A stretch of DNA of 55,075 nt. Origin: a virus. Each line of letters starts with the position of its first letter. Within the stretch, counting starts at the first letter, position 1. The notes under the pieces were generated by a model. The model worked only from the letters and a program-made list of their open reading frames with translations, had not been told where the DNA came from and did no database searches. The position numbers and the translations under genes are program-made. Below are positions 25,995 to 38,207 of the stretch, piece after piece. The stretch covers positions 1-55,075 of the IMG/VR virus record IMGVR_UViG_3300036719_004687. One strand, given 5' to 3'.

Positions 25995-27719
25995 ATGGCA
26001 TCATATAATACTCAATTACAAGTTTATTATTGTAAACAAAGTGAAAGTCCAGGAATAATACATCGGATAGCACCAGCACCATCTATTAGTATTAGTCCAG
26101 AAATTTACTATGCTAATGATAATGTTATTGGATATACATATAATATCACATTAAATGGTTACGCAAATGCCTTAAGAAAAGAACTAGACGCTGGATCCAC
26201 AGATTTTGGCTTACCAGATACCATTACACATATGGGTGATTTAAGAGCAATCTTTAATGTGAACGGAGGCAATCTTTATATCAAACAAGGATCACAGAAT
26301 CTACTGATTGCTAAAGGCGCCACAATAAAAAGTATACAATTTAGTGAATCTGATAATAGATGGGTCAATTATGCGCCCTTTACTATTGAGTTAGAATTTA
26401 ATGAGGTAGATTTTATAGGATGTGATGGTAATGACACCATAGGTTGCAATAGTAGTATTTTTCATCAAATTAATAATGCAAAAAATATTGCTGATAAACT
26501 TATAGATATTAAACAATATAAAATTAAAGAATTTACTGATAGATGGACTATTACTATAGATAATAAAATATATGAAAATACTAATGGTGTTTTTAGAGTT
26601 AACTATAATATTTCGGCCACGGGTAAAAATTATCATATAAATGATAATCTAGTACCAGCTTGGCAACAAGCTAGATTATTTGTACAAGATAAATTATATA
26701 AACAAGTATATAGTTTAATTAATGGTAATTTACAAATAGATAGTGATAGTGGCTGTTCAGCAACTAAGAGCTTAGATCAGCTGCATCATACAGATAATAC
26801 ATCTCCACGACAGAGTGGTTTACTACAGGGTTTTAATACATTACGAGATGGTGGCTTACCAGTTTATGATATTTATAATGAGCAAATATCATGTGATTGT
26901 TCAGAAGCAGATGGATCCTTTTCTGTGACATATGAAGCACTAGTTAAACAATATGATAGTTCTAAAAACCCATTAGCTAATGCCGCATTACATACATATA
27001 CTAAAAATATTACAACAAGCACTGACCAAACTACAGAAGTTACCATTGCTATTCAAGGTAATATTCAAGGTTTAGTAAGAGGAGGTTTTATATATTATGC
27101 TGGTAATGATTTTATTTTACCTCAAAGTGGTACGTTTATTACTTCAGTAGATGGAGCAGAAACGAAATACAGTAATGCTTTAAGTTTTTATGGTACAATT
27201 GGTAGCACTACTGATCTATATGATTCAGTTAAATCTACACTAAATATAACTAAGAGTCAATTATTAATTAAAGGTACTGATGGTCTACCTTCGCCATCAA
27301 ATTTTACATTAGACCATAATTACACCGATGGTACATTATCTTATAATGCAACATATGAAAAATCTTTAGTGACAGCTTTAGAGAAAGGTTATACTAATGT
27401 TAGTATAACAAGACAAGATCCTGTTGATATTGTGCAAGAATTTATTATACCAGGTAGAATTCAGGGGCCTTTAATACAAAAACTAAATATGAAAACAGCA
27501 CGCACAGTATCTGTTAATATAGAAGGTTGGTCAGAAAGCAATAAGGGTTGTGAAATAACAGACATATGTAGTGGTATTCCATATTTTAATATTAAAAATT
27601 TTCAAAACTTATTAGTTGAAAATAATAATTGGGTAAAAACTAAAGAGGATTATAATGTAAATAAATTAGATGGTTCTTATTCTATTTCATTAGAATATAT
27701 GATTAGGAGTTGTTCATGA
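25995..27719 (+). CDS. tail protein, first of a tandem paralogous pair
   Basis: A 574-residue, beta-rich protein directly after the tape measure, where distal tail proteins lie. It shares layout with the next gene: an N-terminal IAPAPSISISPEIYY and NVIGYTYNITLNGYANAL block, a middle AWQQARLFVQDKLYKQV helix, an IYNEQISCDCSEADGSFSVT block and a C-terminal SVNIEGW section. These blocks match in order in both proteins at roughly one third identity by eye. A tail-tip ring or distal tail component is likely. The gene ends in an ATGA overlap with its paralogue, which couples their translation. Confidence 0.65.
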   Translation: MASYNTQLQVYYCKQSESPGIIHRIAPAPSISISPEIYYANDNVIGYTYNITLNGYANALRKELDAGSTDFGLPDTITHMGDLRAIFNVNGGNLYIKQGSQNLLIAKGATIKSIQFSESDNRWVNYAPFTIELEFNEVDFIGCDGNDTIGCNSSIFHQINNAKNIADKLIDIKQYKIKEFTDRWTITIDNKIYENTNGVFRVNYNISATGKNYHINDNLVPAWQQARLFVQDKLYKQVYSLINGNLQIDSDSGCSATKSLDQLHHTDNTSPRQSGLLQGFNTLRDGGLPVYDIYNEQISCDCSEADGSFSVTYEALVKQYDSSKNPLANAALHTYTKNITTSTDQTTEVTIAIQGNIQGLVRGGFIYYAGNDFILPQSGTFITSVDGAETKYSNALSFYGTIGSTTDLYDSVKSTLNITKSQLLIKGTDGLPSPSNFTLDHNYTDGTLSYNATYEKSLVTALEKGYTNVSITRQDPVDIVQEFIIPGRIQGPLIQKLNMKTARTVSVNIEGWSESNKGCEITDICSGIPYFNIKNFQNLLVENNNWVKTKEDYNVNKLDGSYSISLEYMIRSCS

Positions 27720-29554
27720 CATCAATTTATCAGCCGGAAACTAAGATTTTTTATGGCGAACTAATATCAGATAATAGATTAATTCCAGCTCCTAATATGT
27801 CTATTTCTATAGAATATAACTATAGTAATGATACTATCATTGGCTATACATATATAGTAAATCTAACAGGTTTTGCAACATCATTAGATCTACGTTCGCT
27901 AAACTATGGAGATCCCATACCAGAACCATCAGAGTATAATACCGGCGCTGTATTAGATCAAATACATAAGTTACGCAAAACATTAAGTCAAAATGGGAGT
28001 ATTTTACATGTTGTTGATGGTCAAGATAATCCTATTCTAAAAGCTAAGGGTGGTATTTTACGTTCATTTAGTGTTGATGAATCTTCTAATAATTGGACAC
28101 ATTTTGCAAACTATACAGCTTCTTTAGAGTTTCATAGCATAGATTTTGGAGATGCTGTAGAAGATTGCTCGTCTATTTTCTTGGACCCATCGACATATAA
28201 TACTTCTGGTATATTAGATATTACTAATTATAAGATTAAATCTTTTAGTGATAGTTGGTCATTTAGCTTTGATGAGAATGAATCTTTTGCTAAAATTAAA
28301 AATAATGAACTAAATACTAATCTAAATATTAATAATCATAGTTTTAATATAGAATATACAATTAATGCTGTTGGTAAACATGTTTTTAACTATACTAATG
28401 AAGATACCGGCGACTCAACAATTTTACCAGCTTGGGAGCAAGCAAAAAACTTTGTTCAAGATAGATTATATAATCAGGTTACCAATCTTATTAATAATGT
28501 TATTAAAGACTCATATAGCTCTGCATGTGTAAGCTCTGATGGATTAGATGATATCTTAGCGCCGGGATCTGGAAGTGGATTATTAAAAGGTATGAATGAT
28601 GCTCAATATAATATATTTAATGAGCAAATTACATGTGAAGCATCAGAGTCCGCAGGCTCTTTTTCTGCAACATACTCAGCTATTGTTAAAAGTAGATTAG
28701 GAAATACTAGCTGGAGTTCTCAAAATACTCGTCATACAGTTTCTAAATCAGTTGCCACCACAACAGAACGCACAGGACAAAATAATACTAGTATTAGTAT
28801 AAGTGGAACTATAGAGGGCTTAATTGAAGGAGGATTAGTTAGAATTAATCAGCCTATCCAACTACCATCTAATGGTGCAATTTTAATAGCCAATAATCCT
28901 TCAACCACAAAATATAACAATGCTAAAGCTTTATTAGATCAAATTTATAGTGATTCTGATTATGGTGGTGGTTTAGGAGAGTGTGGAAAAAGAGATTTAA
29001 AACCATCTTTTAAGACAGCACTAGGTATAACCTTAGCCGCAATCAATACTTCACCAAATCCCAACGATTGCACCCCTGATGCACCACATCCTATATCTTT
29101 TAACTTGACACATGATTATAATGCTGGTACTATTAATTATAGTATAGAGTATAGTAAAAGCAAAGCTTGTGGTAAAAAATTTAGTGATATTTCAATACAG
29201 ACCACTAATCCTACCAAAGTTTTGGCCGTTTTTAATATTCCTAATAGTTATAATTGCCCAATTGTACAAGAATTAGGAACCTATACATCAAAAACAGTGT
29301 CTTTAACCATACAAGGAATAGATAGTAGTGAAATTGGACAACCTACTAATTTGGATATTGTTAGTGAAATTACTAAAGAATTAAGTTTAGGATGTTATGA
29401 TATGGGATATTTACCAGTCACATTACCACCAGCAGGCACATATATTATAACACAAAAACAATATACAAGAAATCCAATAGATGGATCTTTTACTATTAAT
29501 ATAGCATATATTTGTGGCACTACTGGCTGTTCTATACCACCATTTTTAGCTTAG
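27716..29554 (+). CDS. tail protein, second of a tandem paralogous pair
   Basis: A 612-residue paralogue of the previous protein with the same block order: IPAPNMSISIEYNYSNDT, GYTYIVNLTGFATSL, AWEQAKNFVQDRLYNQV, YNIFNEQITCEASESAGSFS and TVSLTIQGID. The ATG at 27716 has AGGAG six bases upstream and overlaps the previous stop; a TTG further upstream is not needed. Extra Cys residues (GECGKR, PNDCTP, KACGKK, LGCYD, ICGTTGC) distinguish it from its partner and may bind metal or form disulfides. Two related subunits in tandem suggest a hetero-oligomeric tail-tip ring or a duplication that has diverged. Confidence 0.65.
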   Translation: MTSIYQPETKIFYGELISDNRLIPAPNMSISIEYNYSNDTIIGYTYIVNLTGFATSLDLRSLNYGDPIPEPSEYNTGAVLDQIHKLRKTLSQNGSILHVVDGQDNPILKAKGGILRSFSVDESSNNWTHFANYTASLEFHSIDFGDAVEDCSSIFLDPSTYNTSGILDITNYKIKSFSDSWSFSFDENESFAKIKNNELNTNLNINNHSFNIEYTINAVGKHVFNYTNEDTGDSTILPAWEQAKNFVQDRLYNQVTNLINNVIKDSYSSACVSSDGLDDILAPGSGSGLLKGMNDAQYNIFNEQITCEASESAGSFSATYSAIVKSRLGNTSWSSQNTRHTVSKSVATTTERTGQNNTSISISGTIEGLIEGGLVRINQPIQLPSNGAILIANNPSTTKYNNAKALLDQIYSDSDYGGGLGECGKRDLKPSFKTALGITLAAINTSPNPNDCTPDAPHPISFNLTHDYNAGTINYSIEYSKSKACGKKFSDISIQTTNPTKVLAVFNIPNSYNCPIVQELGTYTSKTVSLTIQGIDSSEIGQPTNLDIVSEITKELSLGCYDMGYLPVTLPPAGTYIITQKQYTRNPIDGSFTINIAYICGTTGCSIPPFLA

Positions 29555-29564
29555 GAATTTTATT

Positions 29565-31175
29565 ATGTCGGATTGTGATGTATTGTTTGCTCCAATTAAA
29601 TTTTTAGGCGCTAGCGTATTATCATTTAATGCGTCTTTAGGCTTAGGTTCATCAGAGAGCAGTTTAAATGTTGATTTAGTAGAAGATTGTGAAAATAATG
29701 ATCAATTTATGCCAATAAATGGATTAATCGGAGTTGGAGCACCAGCGTATTTTAGTGCTGGTACTTTTCAATTTGGTGGTGTTTTAACTAATTGGACAGC
29801 AACACAGGGCGCTTCTGGACAAACATTTAATGTTAAGATTGTTGATCCAAGACAACTTTTAGAAAACACAGCCGTAGTAACAGATTCTTATCTTGGACCA
29901 CCAGTTCAAGGTCTTAATTATTTTAATGCCTATGCATACTGGGAATCTCAGGTTCTTCAAGGAAATTGTGTTGTTTTTGGATCATCTCTTGGTGGAGAAC
30001 GAGGTATGCCATATCAGAAAATTATAGAAGCTCTACAAGGAATGAATCCAACAATTTATTCCCCTACTGGCTATGCTTATACTATCAATTTTAGTAGTTT
30101 TCCTAGTGGTTTGCCAGAATATTATAGGGTTGCTGGACCCAGTGTTACTCTTTTACAGCTTTTACAAGATGTTTGTGATGTTATGGGTTTTGATTTTTAT
30201 GTAAATTTATTGCCTGGAGCTATAATTAATATAGGTTTAATAAATCTAAAAACTCCTGTAACTTCTTTTAGTAGCATAGTAGCAGCTTACAATAGCATAG
30301 CTACAGATTTAAGTTATGGTCAAGAACTTAGAAATGAAGTTACAAAAACAGTATTATTTGGTGAATATCAACATTATCTTAGTCAAGTTAATAAGTTTAA
30401 TTATTTTTTTGGCGAAGATTTAATAGATGGAGAATATGTACCAGTAGTTCCATATAGATATGATGAGTGTGGATTTTGGATTAGAAAAAGGGTAGAAGCT
30501 TTAAATCTTACTTTACGTAAACCATTGCCCACTAATGGCCCTTATACTATTCATGAATTAGATATTAGAGCAGCCATGGCGTCTCAAGACTTATGGAGAG
30601 AACGAGTAATGAGCGAAAGTATCAATGGAAGTTTTAATAAAGCTGTTAGAGATAATTGGCCAGAAGCCAAAACAGATAGTAGAGCTAATGTTAATAGTAT
30701 AGGACAAGCTTCTCAAGCCCTCGGCGCAACACAAGACGCACAAGGTAAACCATTATTTGTAGATGCTTTAAATCAAGCTAGACCTCAAAATCAAGAAGCT
30801 AATAAACCAGAATTTTTAGAAGATTTAGACAAAGTTTGGAATTTTATTAAATCTTTAGGTGATACATATTATGGAAAACAATTTATCACACCATTAAATC
30901 AAATTATTTGTTACTATCAGTTACCAGATGCGCCTCTGTCTGAAAAAGTATTTTCTGATATACCAACTAATGCTGGCGGATGGATTGAGGATGGTAATCC
31001 TGTATTACAACTTAATGAACCAGAATTAAGCTTTTTTAGAGAAGACGATGGTAGAATTAGTTGTTTTGCATTATTTAATAAAGATGGTAATGCTCCTGAT
31101 GAAGAATCTACTAGTGGCGAAGCAAAGAGTAGTTTTACTGGTGACGTTAATCCTCCTACTAACCCAGTCGTTTAA
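29565..31175 (+). CDS. tail hub-like protein, putative
   Basis: A 536-residue protein in the tail-tip cluster. It opens with MSDCDVLFAPIKFLGASVLS, a strand-rich start, then a FNVKIVDPRQLLENT and YFNAYAYWES segment, and a central TLLQLLQDVCDVMGFDFYVNL block. That central block, a helix followed by two strands, resembles the domain arrangement of phage baseplate and tail hub proteins (gp27/gp44 type). The C-terminal 180 residues are polar and Gln/Asn-rich. No lysozyme or peptidase motif is visible. Position after the distal tail proteins supports a hub at the end of the tail tube. Confidence 0.55.
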   Translation: MSDCDVLFAPIKFLGASVLSFNASLGLGSSESSLNVDLVEDCENNDQFMPINGLIGVGAPAYFSAGTFQFGGVLTNWTATQGASGQTFNVKIVDPRQLLENTAVVTDSYLGPPVQGLNYFNAYAYWESQVLQGNCVVFGSSLGGERGMPYQKIIEALQGMNPTIYSPTGYAYTINFSSFPSGLPEYYRVAGPSVTLLQLLQDVCDVMGFDFYVNLLPGAIINIGLINLKTPVTSFSSIVAAYNSIATDLSYGQELRNEVTKTVLFGEYQHYLSQVNKFNYFFGEDLIDGEYVPVVPYRYDECGFWIRKRVEALNLTLRKPLPTNGPYTIHELDIRAAMASQDLWRERVMSESINGSFNKAVRDNWPEAKTDSRANVNSIGQASQALGATQDAQGKPLFVDALNQARPQNQEANKPEFLEDLDKVWNFIKSLGDTYYGKQFITPLNQIICYYQLPDAPLSEKVFSDIPTNAGGWIEDGNPVLQLNEPELSFFREDDGRISCFALFNKDGNAPDEESTSGEAKSSFTGDVNPPTNPVV

Positions 31176-31192
31176 CCACAAGGAATTATACA

Positions 31193-33703
<2,511 letters not shown>

Positions 33704-33706
33704 AAT

Positions 33707-34396
33707 ATGAGTATTTGTCCATCAAACACACCAACACCACTTCCTTCATCGACGCGTCCAGTAACACCAACTGTTACGACTACTAGAACGCCTACTAGAA
33801 CATTAACTCAAAGTCCTCAAGCAACATCGACACCAACCAATACTCCTCAAGTAAGTTCATCATCTATACCTAATAATAGTTTTTTAACACCAACCTTCAT
33901 TACTGATACTCCTGTCCCCTCCCAGTCTGTACAAGTCTCTAATACTCCTACTCCGTCAATATCTCCAGCAAATACAACGACACCAACACCGACTAGAACA
34001 TCTACACCAGGATCGACTATTACACCAACTATATCTGTATCTCAATCTCATACTCCAACCAGAACATCAACTAGCTCACGAACTCAAACACCAACAGTTA
34101 CACTGAGTCAGTCTGTCACAAAAACACCAACAAAAACTAACACTCCAACAAGAACAGTTACTCGTACGCCAACACGCACAGTAACAAAATCAGTATCTAC
34201 AACTCCAACTTCTAGTTTTGGACTTAATATTACGCCATCTAAATCACCAGCACCTACATCTCCTATATCTCGAACTCCTACTAGAACACCATATCCTACT
34301 AAATCCGTATCTGGTACTCCGGCACCGACTAAGACTCCAGGACTATCCGCAACAGTAACAAGAACACCAACCCCCACTAATTCTCAGTGTCCTTAA
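33707..34396 (+). CDS. mucin-like Thr/Ser/Pro protein
   Basis: A 229-residue protein of which about 64% is Thr, Ser or Pro (hand count: 147 of 229). It contains many TPTRT, TPTPT and TPTVT units, roughly 20 basic residues, a single acidic residue (Asp) and no Trp. It has no hydrophobic segment, signal peptide or predicted fold. The only two cysteines sit near the ends (SICP and SQCP). Thr codons vary (ACA, ACT, ACC, ACG), so the repeat is held at the protein level. The gene starts three bases after the poly-Ser tail protein and ends seven bases before a glycosyltransferase gene. A glycosylated virion-surface or tail-tip coat is likely by context; a spacer is the alternative. Confidence 0.75.
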   Translation: MSICPSNTPTPLPSSTRPVTPTVTTTRTPTRTLTQSPQATSTPTNTPQVSSSSIPNNSFLTPTFITDTPVPSQSVQVSNTPTPSISPANTTTPTPTRTSTPGSTITPTISVSQSHTPTRTSTSSRTQTPTVTLSQSVTKTPTKTNTPTRTVTRTPTRTVTKSVSTTPTSSFGLNITPSKSPAPTSPISRTPTRTPYPTKSVSGTPAPTKTPGLSATVTRTPTPTNSQCP

Positions 34397-34403
34397 AATT
34401 ATA

Positions 34404-35612
34404 ATGAAAACTTTAGTTTGGACTAGTGCAAATGATGAAATGTTTAGTCTGTTGACCCAATGGGTTATTAGCTTGCGCACACTAGGTCATTATACTGGTG
34501 AATTATTAATATTAGATTATGGCATTAGTGCATCAAATAAAAAACTACTTAATCAACTAGATGTTAAATACGTTTCTATGAACAATAGTGGACCTATTGT
34601 TAATCATAGATATATTGATATTATTGATATATTAAAAAATTATAATTCAGAATATTTAATTCTTCATTTAGATGCAGATATTTGGTTTCAAAAAGATATG
34701 AATGGTATTTTTGATCTTATTGACAAAGAACAAGGCTGTCTTTTTTCTCCAGATGTACACTGGTATTCTCAACCATTTTTATCTAAAAACAATAATGAAA
34801 AAATATTTTATGAAAATAAAATACGCCGTATTCATAACGCATACGATGGGACCATCCAGGGCGGATTATCTGCTGGAAAAAATATAAATTTAATTGCTAA
34901 GTATACATTAATGCATAATTATTTTATAAATAATATAGTTAGAGATGAATATGGATCGGATCAATTTTTATTTAATATACTATTTGAAGAAAGCATTGAT
35001 AAGGCAGATGCTCATCTATGGAACTGTATTGGTTCTGATATCGTTTATAATAATGGTATTTGGTATTCTAAAAAACATAGTAATAAACTAGTTGAATGCA
35101 TAGGAATACATGTCGTAGGTATGTTACGGCACGAAAAACATAGATTATTTAAATACAACTATAATCATTTAATATTAGAAAATTTAAAAGATATTAATCA
35201 TAATATAAATAAAAATATATATATAGAATCTTTACCTATAGACCACGGAAGTTGTATAGCTGATCAATTAATTAGTATTATTAATTTATGTAAAACTTAC
35301 TATAATCATAATATAACTATAGGGTTTAATTATCAAGATATAATCTTATGTCCATACGATATTGGCTGTCAACGATTGGTTCCTTTGAACCATGGTCATG
35401 ACCACTATTGGGATATTCTTGGTCTAGAAAGAAAACCACACATAGCCGATCCATTCAAGCTCTTTATTTCTGCTAAAGCTACAAATAATATTGCACAAAT
35501 CCCCGTATCATATACTAAACAATTATGTGATAAATTCTCATCGCATTGGCTAGATTTTATGTTAAGCATGATGATAAAACAACATCATATGTCATATGGT
35601 TTAATTATTTAA
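34404..35612 (+). CDS. glycosyltransferase, GT-A (GT8-like)
   Basis: A 402-residue enzyme starting MKTLVWTSANDEMFSLLTQW. A GT-A nucleotide-sugar domain is shown by ILHLDADIWFQKD (DxD near residues 93-95) and by a downstream GSDQFLFN that matches the DQ position of GT8-like enzymes. The last 120 residues form a second domain with several His (LNHGHDHYWD) of unknown role. It is the only glycosyltransferase on the plus strand and directly follows the mucin-like gene, which suggests that gene product as acceptor. It overlaps the convergent minus-strand glycosyltransferase at their 3' ends by 12 bases. Sugar and acceptor cannot be read from sequence. Confidence 0.75.
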   Translation: MKTLVWTSANDEMFSLLTQWVISLRTLGHYTGELLILDYGISASNKKLLNQLDVKYVSMNNSGPIVNHRYIDIIDILKNYNSEYLILHLDADIWFQKDMNGIFDLIDKEQGCLFSPDVHWYSQPFLSKNNNEKIFYENKIRRIHNAYDGTIQGGLSAGKNINLIAKYTLMHNYFINNIVRDEYGSDQFLFNILFEESIDKADAHLWNCIGSDIVYNNGIWYSKKHSNKLVECIGIHVVGMLRHEKHRLFKYNYNHLILENLKDINHNINKNIYIESLPIDHGSCIADQLISIINLCKTYYNHNITIGFNYQDIILCPYDIGCQRLVPLNHGHDHYWDILGLERKPHIADPFKLFISAKATNNIAQIPVSYTKQLCDKFSSHWLDFMLSMMIKQHHMSYGLII

Positions 35613-36632
35613 CATATTTATCCACGAATTAATACAATCATTTTTATTTGATATTTTATTTATTAAATAATTATATGCATTATAAATTATAGTTTTTCTT
35701 AACTGTTCATCAAAAGCCAATTGACTTGCTCTATAGCTCATCTCATCAGAACTATTGCATAAAAATCCAGTTTCTCCATTAATAATTAGTTCTGGTAAAG
35801 CATAGTTATTTTCTGTTACTATTGGTACACCAGCAGCATAACATTCTGGAACTATACGACAGTAACTTTCTCTACTACCACCAGTTTTATGTATTAGACA
35901 ATGTAATTTATTATAACAGTCTTTTACTGGAATTCCGCCAGGACTCCAGGTTTGCCAATCCAATCCTTGTGGCGCTGATCCACACTTTTTAAAGGCGTTT
36001 TCTCCAAAGCCCAATATAAAAGTTTTAGTTGGTAGTGGGGAACTCACTTTATAAAAAATATTCCACATATCACTAGAAAATTTAGATCCATCATCTCTTG
36101 AAATCCTACCCATACAAAAATAGTCTTTAGGTATTCTATAATTAAATTCTAAATTTTGTGCTATATTATTTGGATTAAAATATGGTTGATATTCATTAAA
36201 AATATTTACATCTATACCAGTTTTTTCTTTGATGGTTGATAATAGCATATTTTGTTGATATTTTGATACAAATCCATGATAGTCGATCCATTTATTTTGT
36301 ATTGCAATAAGTTCATTATCGAATAACCAAGTCATACAATTAAACCAAATGATTAATTTAGGTTTACCATATTCCATAATTTCTGGTAATTTTTTTAAGA
36401 ATTCTCCATTACAAAAAGACACAACTACTTTATCTTTAAAAATATCTTTTGTATAATCTATGGTTTTACATCCTCTGTTGTCACAAAGCTTTCTCATTTT
36501 ACTATCACACCCAAACATAGGAACTAAATTTACATTAATATTATATTCTCTCCATAAGTCAATATTATGATCTAGCTCAGTATCAGCGCCACCAACAAAA
36601 GATGGATATCCGGCAACCCATATTTCATTCAT
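35601..36632 (-). CDS. glycosyltransferase, GT-B (GT4-like)
   Basis: A 343-residue enzyme with the C-terminal donor-binding signature of GT-B enzymes: YCRIVPECYAAGVPIVTENN followed by ALPELIINGETGFLC, which is the E-x7-E region that holds the nucleotide sugar. The N-terminal half (MNEIWVAGYPSFVGGADTEL) is the acceptor domain with a GG-A loop. It is the last gene of the minus-strand island and ends 12 bases inside the 3' end of the plus-strand glycosyltransferase. Its start overlaps the methyltransferase-like gene by four bases. Substrate unknown. Confidence 0.75.
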   Translation of the reverse strand: MNEIWVAGYPSFVGGADTELDHNIDLWREYNINVNLVPMFGCDSKMRKLCDNRGCKTIDYTKDIFKDKVVVSFCNGEFLKKLPEIMEYGKPKLIIWFNCMTWLFDNELIAIQNKWIDYHGFVSKYQQNMLLSTIKEKTGIDVNIFNEYQPYFNPNNIAQNLEFNYRIPKDYFCMGRISRDDGSKFSSDMWNIFYKVSSPLPTKTFILGFGENAFKKCGSAPQGLDWQTWSPGGIPVKDCYNKLHCLIHKTGGSRESYCRIVPECYAAGVPIVTENNYALPELIINGETGFLCNSSDEMSYRASQLAFDEQLRKTIIYNAYNYLINKISNKNDCINSWINMLNN

Positions 36633-37228
36633 ATTTTAATTCTCGACATCCATGCTATTTGTAATAGAAATTCTTGTTGAAAAAAGACCAATTTATCTAT
36701 ATTAGAAATATCACTATTTTGTATTTCGCACCAATTCCAAATTTTATCTTTCATATGTTGCTCAAAATACTCAGCGTTCGGAGCATAATCGTGTGCCATA
36801 ATAACGTCTCCAGCTTTTAGTAGTGGAGCTATAGTATTATATTCGCATTTCTTGCATCCGCCATCGCACAAAATTAAAGACAAACCATCCTGTTGTATAA
36901 AAGATTCTATTTCATATTTAGCTTCTTCATTTATAAATGTATTATTATCATAGTCAAACAAATTTTTTGTTCTTACATCCACATTACGATCTTTTACTAG
37001 TGGTTTTAAAAATTCTTGATCATGTATATCATAGGTTAATATAGGATTATTTTGTAATCCTAGTTCATCCATAATATCTCTTAAACAGAGCGTTAAACCT
37101 CCATGAAAAGTTCCTATTTCTAGTATTCTGGCGGGTTTCGTTTGTGATAAAAACTCCTTAAATACTTTGGGAGTATCAGGATGCTGACTCATAAATAGAT
37201 ATCCATAAGCAAATCCACCTTCAATCAT
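36629..37228 (-). CDS. SAM-dependent methyltransferase-like / cephalosporin hydroxylase-like protein
   Basis: A 199-residue Rossmann-type protein. RILEIGTFHGGLTLCLRD near residue 34 is the SAM-binding loop (ExGxxxG), followed by ILTYDIHDQ, LILCDGGCKK and a GDVIMAHDYAP strand. The order fits the CmcI/Methyltransf_24 group, whose members methylate small metabolites or sugars. It overlaps both neighbours by 4-8 bases inside the glycosyltransferase unit, so sugar methylation is the natural inference. The Cys in CDGGCKKCEYN could bind metal. Confidence 0.65.
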   Translation of the reverse strand: MIEGGFAYGYLFMSQHPDTPKVFKEFLSQTKPARILEIGTFHGGLTLCLRDIMDELGLQNNPILTYDIHDQEFLKPLVKDRNVDVRTKNLFDYDNNTFINEEAKYEIESFIQQDGLSLILCDGGCKKCEYNTIAPLLKAGDVIMAHDYAPNAEYFEQHMKDKIWNWCEIQNSDISNIDKLVFFQQEFLLQIAWMSRIKI

Positions 37229-38207
37229 TTAAACCTCCGAGATCTAACTTAGATAGTACATAATTTATATTATTCTGTAATGTACAATTTTTTACAAACC
37301 AACTTCTAGCATTATTTCTAATAAAGTTTAAATATTCAATATCATCCTTAATTTTATTTAAATAATAAATTAAATATTCAGCAAACTCGCCATAATTTAA
37401 ATACCAAGGATTACCATCCCAGTATTTACAATCAGTATAGCAACTAATATAATGATAGTTTGGAATAAGCGGATCAGGATACTGAATATTCAAATATGGT
37501 CTAATTACTGGAACACCAATACCAAAACATTCTATATCTCTGTTGCATACTTCTGTTCCTCCGGGTAAACTTAGTGCAACTCTATATTGAGTTAAATCTT
37601 TAAGATAACTAATATAGTCTAATGATTGATTATTAGTATTTCTATCAATAATTAATATAGATGGATCTTTAATATGATCAATCATATATTTTCTAAAATC
37701 CCATAAATAACCTCTAAAATATAACTGTGGAATTGTAGACTCTATACTTGTTGATTTAAATAAGTCTTCTATAAACTCAAGAGAGCCATCCTCATATGGA
37801 CCATAAAAGAAAGACTCATATCTAGTTTTAATATCAGATGGACAATCTATGTCTGGATTATCTTTTTCATAATTTTTAAAACTAAAATAGTCAATATAAT
37901 TAAAGCCACCAGGATAGAAAAATTGAACCATTTTAGATGGTTTCCATCCCAAATGTTGCATAAAATGATACTTCCAATTATCAAAAAATGATATTAGTAT
38001 ATATTTTTGATTGATTGGATTAAGTATAGAAAAATTCATACAACTATAAATGCTACCATATCCATTATCTTCATATTGAGGTTCATTTTTAATAGTAAAT
38101 GAATATTGAGGATAATCAATACATAACTTATCATATAGTTTATTAAAAAATGTAGTTACATAATATTTTCCTAGATCTCTAAACTGATGTCTGACAATTA
38201 ATTCCAT
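37221..38207 (-). CDS. glycosyltransferase, exostosin/GT90-like, putative
   Basis: A 328-residue protein with the C-terminal pattern YRVALSLPGGTEVCNRDIEC followed by FGIGVPVIRP, the donor-binding region seen in exostosin-like and GT90-like glycosyltransferases (a SLPG, R/E and GxPV order). An ATG at 38207 overlaps the upstream gene by 10 bases; a further in-frame ATG at 38237 would overlap by 40 bases, and neither has a clear ribosome-binding sequence. The N-terminal half is rich in Tyr, Phe and Asn. It lies in the island between the methyltransferase-like and GT60-like genes. Confidence 0.6.
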   Translation of the reverse strand: MELIVRHQFRDLGKYYVTTFFNKLYDKLCIDYPQYSFTIKNEPQYEDNGYGSIYSCMNFSILNPINQKYILISFFDNWKYHFMQHLGWKPSKMVQFFYPGGFNYIDYFSFKNYEKDNPDIDCPSDIKTRYESFFYGPYEDGSLEFIEDLFKSTSIESTIPQLYFRGYLWDFRKYMIDHIKDPSILIIDRNTNNQSLDYISYLKDLTQYRVALSLPGGTEVCNRDIECFGIGVPVIRPYLNIQYPDPLIPNYHYISCYTDCKYWDGNPWYLNYGEFAEYLIYYLNKIKDDIEYLNFIRNNARSWFVKNCTLQNNINYVLSKLDLGGLND

